Shown here piece by piece: positions 55,724-64,000 of a DNA stretch of 64,000 bases. This DNA comes from Candidatus Altimarinota bacterium. GTDB taxonomy: Bacteria > Patescibacteriota > Gracilibacteria > BD1-5 > UBA6164. The DNA is taken from positions 62,001 to 126,000 of the forward strand of contig JAQUZB010000001.1 of the NCBI GenBank assembly GCA_028691535.1, given 5' to 3'. The translations under genes were made by a program, and so were the position numbers. Within the stretch, counting starts at the first letter, position 1. Every line of letters begins with the position of its first letter. Under the pieces are notes generated by a model, which made no database searches, was not told the origin of the DNA, and saw only the letters and a list, made by a program, of their open reading frames with translations.

Positions 55724-58700
55724 ATGAATAGTGTTGTAAAAAAAATAAATGAAGATTTAGAAAAATGATTTTTTTGATTTTGGGTTAGAAGATTTAGAGT
55801 TTCATATCTAGTTATTTTCTTACTTATAGTTGCTTGAATTTTTTCTCTTTTTAGTATTCCTAAAGAATCTAGTCCAGATATAAAATTTGGTATTATTTGA
55901 GTGACTACAGTTTATCCATGAGTTAATCCATGAGATATGGATTCTCTTATAACTGATAAATTGGAGAAAAAAATTAAAAATGTTGATTGAATTAAAAAAA
56001 TCACTTCAACTTCATCTGTTTGAATTTCATCTATAACAATTGAATTAGATAATGGTGTAGATACTAGAAATGCTATGACAGATATCAAAGATCAAGTAGA
56101 TAAAACTATATTACCTGAAGATGCAAATACACCATCTGTAGTTGAAATATCGACTAGTAGTGATTTGATGTTTGAAGTATTACTATATTGAGATAGTGAA
56201 AAATTTAGTAAATTTGATCTAACTCAAAAATGACAATTAATTAAAAATAATCTTGAATCTCAAGTTTCTTGATTATCATCAATTGATTTAGTTTGAGCAA
56301 ATACTAAAATGTGAGTTTGAGATAATTCATCTGATTATGAAATAAATGTATTATTAGATAAATCAAAGATTGAGCAATTAAATCTTTCACTTATTCAAAT
56401 ATCAAATATATTAAAAAGTTATAATAAAAATACTCCGATAGGGAATTATTCTATTTGAGATTTAAATTATGATTTTAGATTTGACGGAGAATTAAAAGAT
56501 ATACAAGCATTAAAAAATGTAGTTATTAGATCTACAAAATGATCAAATATTTTACTTTCAGATATAGCAACTATTGAAACTAAATATAGAGATGATTCAA
56601 TAAAAAAATTGTGATTTAAAGATAATAAATGATTAAATTATATTTCTCTATCATTTAATAAAAATGCTTGATTAAATGTTTTTGATGTATCAGTTCTTGC
56701 AAAAGAAACATTGAATAATTTTGTAAAAGTAAATCCTGATTTAAAATGAGTAGGTATTTTTTATGTAAATGATATGTCAGAATTAATCTTAGAAGATTAT
56801 TCAACTCTATCATGAACTGCAATTCAAACATTTATTTTAGTTTTTTTAACTATATTAGTTTTTGTTTGACTTAGAGAATCACTTATTGCTTCTATACTGA
56901 TACCACTTTCATTTCTGATAACTTTTATAGTTTTAGATACTCTTGGTTATTCACTTAATTTTTTGACTAATTTTTCTCTTGTATTAACTCTTTGAATAGC
57001 TATAGATACTGTTATAGTTATTATTGAAGCTTCGAGTGAAAAAATGAAACTTTGATACAATAAGAAAAATGCAGTTTTACTTGCAGTTACTGAATATAAA
57101 GCTCCACTTATATCTTGAACTCTAACAACTTTAGTAGCTTTTTTGCCATTGATGTTTTTACCAGGAGTTATGTGAAAATTTTTAGCATATATTCCAATAA
57201 CTGTTTTTTCAACTTTAGTTGCTGCATTGATATTGGCGTTAACAGTTAGTTCTACATTGTTTGTAAAATTTGTAAAAGATAGTAAAACTTTTCATAAAGA
57301 TGAAAAACTTGAAGCAACTATGTCTCAAGATCAAAAAGATTTTTTGGAATATGAAAGAATTTGAAAAGTAGAAAAAAATGATGATAAAATATCATATAGA
57401 GATAGAATTTTAAATAAAATGTCTCTTGTGTATTATAATTTACTAAAAAAGGTTTTATTATCTAAATCATCTAGAAGAACATTTATTTTAAGTCCAATTT
57501 TAATACTGATTTTAACTTTTGTTTTTCTTGCTCCAAATATTTGATTTATACTTTTCCCAAAAACTGATAATTGAGTTATAAATATTTCAGTAGAAACAAA
57601 AGAATGAACAAACAAAGAACAACTTTTGAAATATGTAGATAAGATTGATGAATCAATATATAAATATGAAGAGTTAAAAGTTTATAATATGACTATTTCT
57701 AATAATAAAATAAGTATTTATATAGAACTTTTAAATAAAAACATAAGAAAAGAAAAATGACTTATGAATGTTTATGAAATGGAAGATAAGATTTCTAATA
57801 GTTTAAAAGATTTAGAATCAGAGTGACTTAATGTTTCAATAGAAACTCAAAGTAATTGACCTCCAACATGAAAGGCTGTATGAGTGAAATTGGTAGCAAA
57901 TAGTTCATCAAAAGTTGATGAATTAAAAAATACTGCAACTATATTTAAAGATCATTTAAAAACTATAGATTGATTAAAAAATGTAACTACAACTAGTAGT
58001 GATTCTCCATGACAATTTATTTTTAAATTTGATAGAGATAAACTTGCAAATGTAGGATTAATACCAAGTGATATATTAAATGAAGTGTATTTTTATACAA
58101 ATTGAATAAAAGCTTGAAGTATAAAATCTGCATATGAAGACAATGATATAGTTTTAAAAATAGCACAATTTGAGGATAATTTAAGTCCAGATGATATAGA
58201 TAATTTGATAGTAAATACTCCAATTTGAAAAATAAGAGTTTGAGATTTTATAACTACTGAATTTGCTAAATCTATTTCTTCTATTACTAGAGAAGATGGT
58301 AGAGTTTCTATAACAATTGAAGCTGATATAAATAGTGGTACTCTTCCTAGCGAAATTCAACCAAAAGTTGATGAATTTGCAGCAAATTATTTATACCCAG
58401 ATTGAGTATTTTATGAAAAATGATGAGAAAACCAAGCAAATTCTGATTTAATTATTTCTACATTTAAATCTCTATTTATTGCAATATTCTTAATTTTTTC
58501 AATACTTGTATTTCAATTTAATAGTTTTAGACAACCAATTATTATATTGTATTCTGTTGTACTTGCATTACTTTGAGTAAATATTTGATTATTTGTTACT
58601 TGAAATCCTTATAGTATGCCATTTATGATATGATTTATAGCTCTTACTTGAGTAGTAGTAAATGATGCAATTATCTTGATTGATAGGATAAATAGAAATC

Positions 58701-58951
58701 TTGAAATATGAATTGATTCTCTTCATAGCGTTGCTTCAGCAGGGAAGACAAGATTACAACCAATTATTGTAACTACATTAACTACAGTTTTTTGAGTTTT
58801 ACCACTTGCTCTACAAGATGAGTTTTGGGCATGATTATGATTTACTATTGTTTTTGGTTTAGCTGCAGGGTCTGCAATGACACTTTTTGTTATCCCATCA
58901 CTTTATTATAGTTGGTTTCTTGATTGAAAACAAACAAAAAAAGAAGATTAA
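55724..58951 (+). CDS. RND-family efflux transporter, AcrB/MMPL type
   Basis: 1075 residues, typical for a full-length RND pump. Twelve membrane helices in two sets of six, each following an outer domain (PGVNPGDMDSLITDKLEKKI porter start, a second around 600-820). Membrane helix 4 has LTLGIAIDTVIVIIEASSEK: the first Asp of the usual DD proton relay is kept and the second is Thr. FIALTGVVVNDAIILIDRI and MPFMIGF in the second half and RLQPIIVTTLTTVFGVLPLA match the family. It starts 1 base after the hlyD stop. Substrate unknown. It ends in a perfect 23-bp hairpin. Confidence 0.92.
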
Positions 58952-58972
58952 TCTTCTTTTTTTGTTTGTTTT
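58927..58972. terminator. Shared terminator RND/pyk
   Basis: Perfect 23-bp inverted repeat with no loop (58927-58949 against 58950-58972) holding the RND stop (58949-58951) and the first two bases of the pyk stop (58971-58973). Confidence 0.9.
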
Positions 58973-60395
58973 ATCTTATCTCAATAATTTGAATACTAGG
59001 TATATTTATATTATCTTTTTCTATATCATAAATAGTTACTATTTTATCTCAAATTTCTATTAATTTTTGTCTTTTTAATTCTGCAATCGCATTTTCTAAA
59101 TTTTCAGAATTTGATTTTTTTTCAAGTAAAAAAGTTTTTAATCAGAACAATATAGTAAGTTTTTTTCTTATAAAATCAGTATAGGTAAATGCAAATACAT
59201 GCATATTTGGTCTAAATGCGGCAATAGTTTTAGCCATAAATCAAGTATTTGTGAAAACTATTATATTTTTTGCATTTATATTTTCAGCAGTATAAACTAC
59301 ATTTTTTATTAATTGTTTTTTTTCTTCATCATTTCCAAGATTTCTTGAGAAATAATCATGTTTATATGTAATTTGACTTTCAGTATATTCTAAAATATCT
59401 GACATAGTTTTAACTGCTTCAATTGGATAATTTCAAGCCGCAGATTCTCAAGATAACATAGTACAATCAGCTTTTTGCATTGCAGCATTAAATATATCTG
59501 TAACTTCAGCTCTAGTTGGAATAGGATTTGTTATCATAGTTTCAAGCATTTGAGTTGCAACTATAAAAAATTTTCATTCATTTTTACATTTTGTTGCTAT
59601 CATTCTTTGAACAATAGGAAGTGTTTCATAAGGTATTTCTGCTCATAAATCTCATCTTGCAATCATTATACCATGACTTTCAGCTATAATTTCATCTATA
59701 TTATCTAACGATTCTTTATTTTCTATTTTTGAAATTATTTGAATATATTTAGGTGCATTTATTTCTTTTAAATAATTTTTTAATTCAAGTATATTTTCTC
59801 TATTTCTTACAAATGACATAGCTATAAAATCTGTTCATAATCAAACTGCAAATTTTATATCTTCTTTATCGCTATCTGTAATTCAAGGTAATTTTATTTT
59901 TATTCAAGGTAAATTAAGATGTCTTTTTGATCAAACTATATGACTATTTAATGCTTTACAAGTAAGAAAATTTGAATCTTTACTTATAACTTCTGCCTTT
60001 AATAATCAAGTATCTATATCAATTATATGTCATATATCTAAATCTGAAATTATATAATCATAATCACATGATATAATTTTTTTATTAGTATTTTTTATAT
60101 TTATTTCTTTTGATAAAGTTGATAATAAAAATATTTCATCTTTATCTAAAATTATTTTTTCATCTATTTTTTTTGTTCTAATTTCAGGACCTTTTGTATC
60201 AGTTAATATTCATAAATTAGTTTTTCATTCTTTATTTAATTCAATTACATTATTTATTATTCATGTAAAATAATTATAATCAGTGTGAGAATAATTTAAT
60301 CTAACAACATTTGCTCAAGCTTTGTATAATGCTTCTATTTTTTCTTTTGTAGCAGTTGCTGGTCATAGGGTAGTGATTATTTTAGTTTTTTTCAT
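58971..60395 (-). CDS. pyk: Pyruvate kinase
   Basis: Makes pyruvate and ATP from phosphoenolpyruvate. The 474-residue protein has [23 protein letters not shown] (substrate Arg), [29 protein letters not shown] with [23 protein letters not shown] (catalytic Lys and metal Glu), GIMIARGDLGAEI (metal Asp) and [15 protein letters not shown]. Length is normal (about 470). The C-terminal allosteric domain is present. The gene implies at least the lower part of glycolysis or use of imported PEP; other glycolytic genes are not in the window. Confidence 0.95.
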
Positions 60396-60452
60396 GTAGA
60401 AAAATTATATATTAAAACTGGTTAAATATAATAAAAATTATACTTTAGTCAA

Positions 60453-60497
60453 AAATTAAAAAAATGAAGATTTTTAAAATCTTCATTTTTTTAATTT
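60453..60497. terminator. Terminator after HAD paralogue B
   Basis: Perfect 22-bp inverted repeat with a one-base loop (60453-60474 against 60476-60497); the stop of the HAD gene (60491-60493) is inside the arm. It lies between that gene and pyk, which share a strand. Confidence 0.85.
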
Positions 60498-61192
60498 ATA
60501 GCAAATGTATTTTGTTTTATTTCTTTTATTTTATTTGTTTGTATTTCATCTAGAAATATATGATTAACTACGATTTCAATTCATAATAATTTTGCTAAAG
60601 AAACTCAATTATTTCATAAAAAATGTTCAGGTCTATCTTCATAAACTATTATTTTTCCAGGAATATATCATAGTTTAATTATTTCTCTAACTAGTTTCAT
60701 AGGTTTCGACTTTGCATTATCTACTACTATTACTCTAGATTTATCTCATCATATTCATACTTTTTCACATTTAGCAAGTTGTAAAATTTTTTCTCATGCA
60801 GTCAATATTATTGATTTATGTACAGCATTTTGATTTTCAATTATCTGTCTTAATTTTTCTACAACTTCAGTTTCACTATATTGAGTTTCTATAAAATTAT
60901 TAAGTCATATTTCATTATTAATTACTTCATTTCATCTTATTCATCTATTATCTTGTAATAATGGTAATTGTAATTGATTAATTCTTGAGTAAAGAGTGTC
61001 GTCAAAATCTAGTACATTTAGTACTACATTTGGTTTTCTTTTCATTTTTGATATTTTATCATTCAATCATACAATCTCTGAAACTGCTAATCAAGTTAAT
61101 CATACTAAATCTTCAATAATAATTATATTACTAGTTTCTGTATGTGTAGAAGATGATATATGACTTCTTAATGAATTACGTAAATATTTCAT
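60491..61192 (-). CDS. HAD-like phosphatase, paralogue B
   Basis: 233 residues. Shares its core with the gene at 34065-34634: LDFDDTLYSRINQLQ (motif I), DNRGIRGNEVINNEIGLNNF, IILTAGEKILQ, VIVVDNAKSKP and IIVYEDRPEHF. It carries about 45 extra N-terminal residues (HISSSSTHTETSNIIIIEDL, then a hydrophobic stretch) absent from paralogue A. Both keep every HAD acidic residue. The substrate remains unknown; duplication inside 26 kb suggests two specialised forms of one activity. It starts 33 bases after the nrnA-like stop. Confidence 0.72.
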
Positions 61193-61224
61193 TTATTTAA
61201 ATTAATAAATATACTTAGTATATA

Positions 61225-62205
61225 TTAAATATATAACAAAGAATTAAGTTTGTCAATTATTTCTTTTTCAATAGTTTTTAGTTTTTTATTTGTTCTAAAA
61301 CCTGCTGCAAGTTTATGTCCTCATCATCAAAAAGTAGCACATAAATCTCATACACTGTATTCTTTTGACCTAAAACTAGCTTTTACTTCATCTCATAATT
61401 CATGAAGTAAGAATGCTACTTCACATCATTCTATATTTATGAGTCTATTTATTATTCCAGAAGTATCTTCATCTCCAGTTCAAGTTTTCTCAAAATCTTT
61501 TTTAGTTATACTTGCCCAAATTATTTTTCAATCTTCATTTTTTTGAAGTTTATCAAATACTATTCAAACAAGTTTTGTTTTATTGTATGTAGCTTTTTGG
61601 AAGAAGTTATACATTGGAGCTCTGAAATCTGCTCATAAATCCATAAGTTTAGCTGCAGTTACCAGAGTTGAACTACTAGTATTTTGATTATAAAAAATAT
61701 TTGTATCAGTGTGAATTCAAGCTGTTAAAAGTGTAGCAATTTTTGGAGTTATATATTTAGTAAATCAGATTTTTTCAATTATATGAAATGTAAGTTCGCA
61801 AGTAGAAGAGTATTTATCATTTACTATGTTTATACTTCAAAATCAATGATTTGTCATATGATGATCTATAACTACGAAATCTTTTTCTTTAAAAATATCT
61901 TCATTTTTTATATAAGTTTCTCCTAGTTGTCATAAACTAGCTGCATCAAAACTTATAATTAAATCGGGATTATATTTTTTTATATCTAAATCAATTTCTA
62001 TTATTTCACTTGATTCTAAAAAATCAAAATTCTCAGGTGGTAACATATCATTTACTGCCTTTACATTTTTACCTATTTTTTTTAATATATAATAAAAACT
62101 AGCAAGTCATCAAAAAGCATCTGGATCCATTCTTATATGGTTTATAAGTAGTATCTTGTCAGCTTTTTTTATCAATTTTGCTAGTTTTTTTATGTTTTCT
62201 TTCAT
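61225..62205 (-). CDS. nrnA: DHH/DHHA1 phosphoesterase, NrnA-like
   Basis: Degrades nanoRNA or phosphorylated nucleotides such as pAp. The 326-residue protein has INHIRMDPDAFGGLAS (metal His and Asp), FDAASLGQL, VVIDHHMTNHG (the DHH motif), LTAGIHTDTNIFYN with a metal Asp, and the C-terminal DHHA1 block FGGGGHKLAAGF. Length is typical (about 310-340). This and the HAD gene downstream may be one transcript. NrnA is consistent with the beta-CASP RNase in this window as part of RNA turnover. Confidence 0.9.
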
Positions 62206-62275
62206 TGTTTTTTGTTATTTTTAAATCATTTTCATATTATATATTTTATATAAAAAGTAAAGTATAGAATTGTAT

Positions 62276-62303
62276 TTGACTTTTTTATAAAAATTATTAT
62301 AAA
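62276..62303 (+). promoter_or_regulatory. nhaD promoter
   Basis: TTGACT (62276-62281), 16-base spacer, TATAAA (62298-62303). Leader is about 35 bases, too short for a large riboswitch. Confidence 0.6.
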
Positions 62304-62332
62304 TATAGGCGCTAAAAAATTTTTGGCTTTAA

Positions 62333-62338
62333 AAGGAG
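62333..62338 (+). promoter_or_regulatory. Strong Shine-Dalgarno site of nhaD
   Basis: AAGGAG lies six bases before a GTG start. Native genes in the window start with ATG in A/T-rich sequence lacking such a site, so this supports a foreign origin. Confidence 0.7.
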
Positions 62339-62344
62339 AATACC

Positions 62345-63601
62345 GTGGAAAATATTTTGCAGTTCATAGTTCTAATCCTCTTCTTGGTAGCGTTTGCAGC
62401 TATCATCTTTGAGGAAAAGCTCGGGTTTGAGAAATACAAGACCAGTATGTTTTTTGGTCTTTCTGCCTGGATTTTGTTGCTCATTGATGGACACTTCAAT
62501 GGAAAAGAAGCATTTACAAAAATGGAACATGCTTTTCATGAGTATGTTCTTGAAATTGCGATGCTTTGGCTCTTCTTAATTTGTGCTATGACATTTGTTG
62601 CTTATCTCGATAAGCGCAAGTGGATTGAAAGGGCGGTAATGAAAACACTGCCTGCACAGATGACAGAAAAGAAGTTCTTGTTCATCATGGGTGTATTTAC
62701 ATTTATCTTTAGTGGGGTTGCTGATAATCTCACGGCAACTTTGGTTGCTTTGAGTATCGTTCTTGTGGTGATGAAAGGCGCCAATGTAGATACTCTGATT
62801 CGGTTCGCAGTGATGATCATCTTTGCAGCGAATGCAGGTGGTCTTCCGCTCATCACGGGTGATGTGACAACTCTCATGATTTTTGTTGCAGGGAAAATCC
62901 ATATGGTCGAGTTACTTCGTCTGTATATTCCTGCACTGATTACGAGTTTTGTGCTTTATGCATACCTTGCACGTGGTTTGTCCGGAAAAATCACAATCCA
63001 AAAGGAAGGAGCATCACTCAATTCTTTGGATACCAAAATTGCTGTAATTTTCATCATGACGATTGCTTCAATTTTGGCGGGTCATGTGGCTTTTCACCTC
63101 CCTCCGATGCTTGTCTTCTTGACTGGTTTGTCGGTGATGTTCTTGGTGATTGCTCATGACAAAATAAAAACAAAAAATGAGGTGAAAGTCCTTGAATATG
63201 TGCAACATGTTGAGTTTGATGCGCTTTTCTTCTTCCTTGGTGTCCTGCTTCTCGTGGGTGCACTCAAAGAGGTTGAGTTGCTTGGAAAACTTGCCATGTT
63301 GTATGAAGTAATGAACCCAATACTTGCAACATTCTTTATTGGTATCCTGTCAGCTGTGGTTGACAATATCCCAATTACTGCTGCTATGCTTAAGGCCGAT
63401 CTACCGCTCGATGAAGTGGGTTGGATGCTTATGACTTATGCAGTTGGAATCGGCGGATCAATACTCGTGATTGGTTCTGCCGCAGGTGTTGTGGCGATGA
63501 GCAAGGTGAAAGGACTCACTTTTGGTGCATATCTGAAATACACTCCTGTGGTTTTCACTGTGTATGCATTAGGAATGGGAATTACCTACATGATTGCTTA
63601 G
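62345..63601 (+). CDS. nhaD: Na+/H+ antiporter NhaD, probably horizontally acquired
   Basis: Exports Na+ in exchange for protons. The 418-residue protein (GTG start) has the ArsB/NhaD layout of about eleven to twelve helices, with FSGVADNLTATLVALSI and AVVDNIPITAAML, the paired D-N loops of the ion site, plus GGLPLITGDVTTLMIF. It contains no UGA codon, uses GGN for all glycines, ends in UAG and is visibly richer in G+C: two of its 60-base lines count 24 and 31 G+C against 11 in a line of the neighbouring nrnA gene. Because it lacks UGA it reads the same in either code, as a gene arriving from a standard-code donor would. A chimeric join cannot be excluded. Confidence 0.93.
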   Translation: MENILQFIVLILFLVAFAAIIFEEKLGFEKYKTSMFFGLSAWILLLIDGHFNGKEAFTKMEHAFHEYVLEIAMLWLFLICAMTFVAYLDKRKWIERAVMKTLPAQMTEKKFLFIMGVFTFIFSGVADNLTATLVALSIVLVVMKGANVDTLIRFAVMIIFAANAGGLPLITGDVTTLMIFVAGKIHMVELLRLYIPALITSFVLYAYLARGLSGKITIQKEGASLNSLDTKIAVIFIMTIASILAGHVAFHLPPMLVFLTGLSVMFLVIAHDKIKTKNEVKVLEYVQHVEFDALFFFLGVLLLVGALKEVELLGKLAMLYEVMNPILATFFIGILSAVVDNIPITAAMLKADLPLDEVGWMLMTYAVGIGGSILVIGSAAGVVAMSKVKGLTFGAYLKYTPVVFTVYALGMGITYMIA

Positions 63602-63612
63602 CTCTTCGGAGC
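63601..63612 (+). other. UUCG tetraloop hairpin after nhaD
   Basis: GCTC-TTCG-GAGC, a stable C(UUCG)G hairpin beginning at the last base of the nhaD stop codon; may protect the message end. Confidence 0.6.
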
Positions 63613-63618
63613 AATTTA

Positions 63619-63646
63619 AAAAACCCTAGCTTTGGCTAGGGTTTTT
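63619..63646 (+). terminator. nhaD terminator
   Basis: 12-bp arms (AAAAACCCTAGC, 63619-63630, against 63635-63646, loop TTTG) followed by T-rich sequence; GC-richer core than native terminators. Confidence 0.85.
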
Positions 63647-64000
63647 CTTTTTCTCTAAATTTTAGACATAAAAAAACTTAAGCATATTGGGTAATAGTGG
63701 CTCAAGTTATTAAGTGTCTAAATTCACTTCCTAGATGATAAAAAAAAATTTTTGTAGTCTAATCTAGGGGAATAAAGATCGGTTTTTGTAAAACTAATCC
63801 TTGTTTTATCTTGATGGTTCTAGCATCTAATTTAAACTCTGTTTGGGTAATTATTATAGAGATATTCACCATTCTCTTTGGTTTTTATTTTTGCAAATTA
63901 TTTTGCGGTTTTTTTGGTGTTAGTTATATTCATCCAGCAATTAAGATTTTCTTAATTTCTAAATGAATATAACTATCTACCGTTTTTGTTTTTATTTTTG
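63647..64000. other. Gene-free right end with inverted repeats
   Basis: No convincing coding frame in either code. Inverted repeats: TTTAGACA at 63661-63668 with TGTCTAAA at 63715-63722; CCTAGAT at 63730-63736 with ATCTAGG at 63762-63768; and AGTTATATTCAT with ATGAATATAACT near 63922-63973. These could be structured RNA or the edge of an acquired segment. A 37-codon minus-strand frame at 63759-63872 is too short to call. Confidence 0.5.

Noticed and set aside
62304-62344. Na+ or Li+ riboswitch ahead of nhaD
   Set aside because: The leader is only about 35 bases, too short for the known motifs.
62576-63366. Frames antisense to nhaD
   Set aside because: They shadow a highly conserved antiporter gene and have no independent support.
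63759-63872. 37-codon minus-strand frame
   Set aside because: Short, no family match, poor start context; likely chance.
1-64000. tRNA, rRNA and CRISPR arrays
   Set aside because: I looked for cloverleaf ends, regularly spaced repeats and rRNA-like high-GC stretches and saw none; a covariance search would be the decisive check.

Overview
The window comes from a very AT-rich bacterium that reads UGA as glycine (genetic code 25). Under the standard code every native gene breaks into short pieces. With UGA as Gly, 51 native reading frames run uninterrupted (one more, hlyD, has a single in-frame UAA), and the recoded residues fall on invariant family glycines (for example Walker A loops, HELGH, HGXG and the Nudix box). 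UGA is never a terminator; genes end in UAA or, rarely, UAG. This fits the Patescibacteria/CPR lineages Absconditabacteria (SR1) and Gracilibacteria (BD1-5); the sequence alone does not separate them. No rRNA, tRNA, CRISPR array, insertion sequence or phage gene was seen.

Layout. 1-3.7 kb: riboflavin synthase (cut by the window edge), tgt, an HD hydrolase and the site-2 protease rseP, all on the minus strand. 3.8-13.7 kb: a 1395-residue protein of unknown function, a prepilin-like protein, rlmN, secD, an orphan RnfD-like membrane protein, a lipoprotein and a second HELGH membrane protein. 13.8-24.9 kb: murC-pth, a HAD enzyme, a Xer recombinase, map, two abutting secreted proteins, clpC and a YtxH-like protein. 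24.9-34.6 kb: ahpC, an LCP-PBP1A wall operon, ebfC, an acidic coiled-coil protein and a large beta-CASP nuclease. 34.7-46.4 kb: ileS carrying an inserted alpha/beta-hydrolase domain, small unknown genes, a CYTH protein, a CAP-domain protein, yjjX, an AroK-like kinase, ridA, an O-antigen-ligase-like protein and corA. 46.5-62.2 kb: tesA-ybbA-ybbP, a Nudix gene, elp3, two secreted proteins, an abrB-hlyD-RND efflux operon whose hlyD has an in-frame stop, pyk, a second copy of a HAD family and an nrnA-like gene. 62.3-63.6 kb: an nhaD antiporter with foreign composition.

How the genes fit together. Envelope work dominates: murC, PBP1A and LCP for the wall, SecD and Map for secretion and protein maturation, two M50 metalloproteases, lipoproteins, CorA and NhaD for ions, and two export systems (YbbA/YbbP and HlyD/RND). 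Translation and RNA maintenance come next: ileS, tgt, rlmN, elp3, pth, beta-CASP RNase and NrnA. Housekeeping phosphatases (Nudix, YjjX, CYTH, three HAD proteins, HD) are numerous for so few genes. Genes are tightly packed and convergent neighbours share perfect hairpin terminators that often contain both stop codons.

Most notable observations: (1) an IleRS with a complete RBBP9/YdeN-like serine hydrolase domain, catalytic triad included, inserted before the WFESG segment; (2) nhaD, which has higher GC, a strong Shine-Dalgarno sequence and no UGA codon, beside genes rich in UGA; (3) a roughly 180-nt multi-stem RNA-like element at 40.9-41.05 kb; (4) a single UAA interrupting hlyD.
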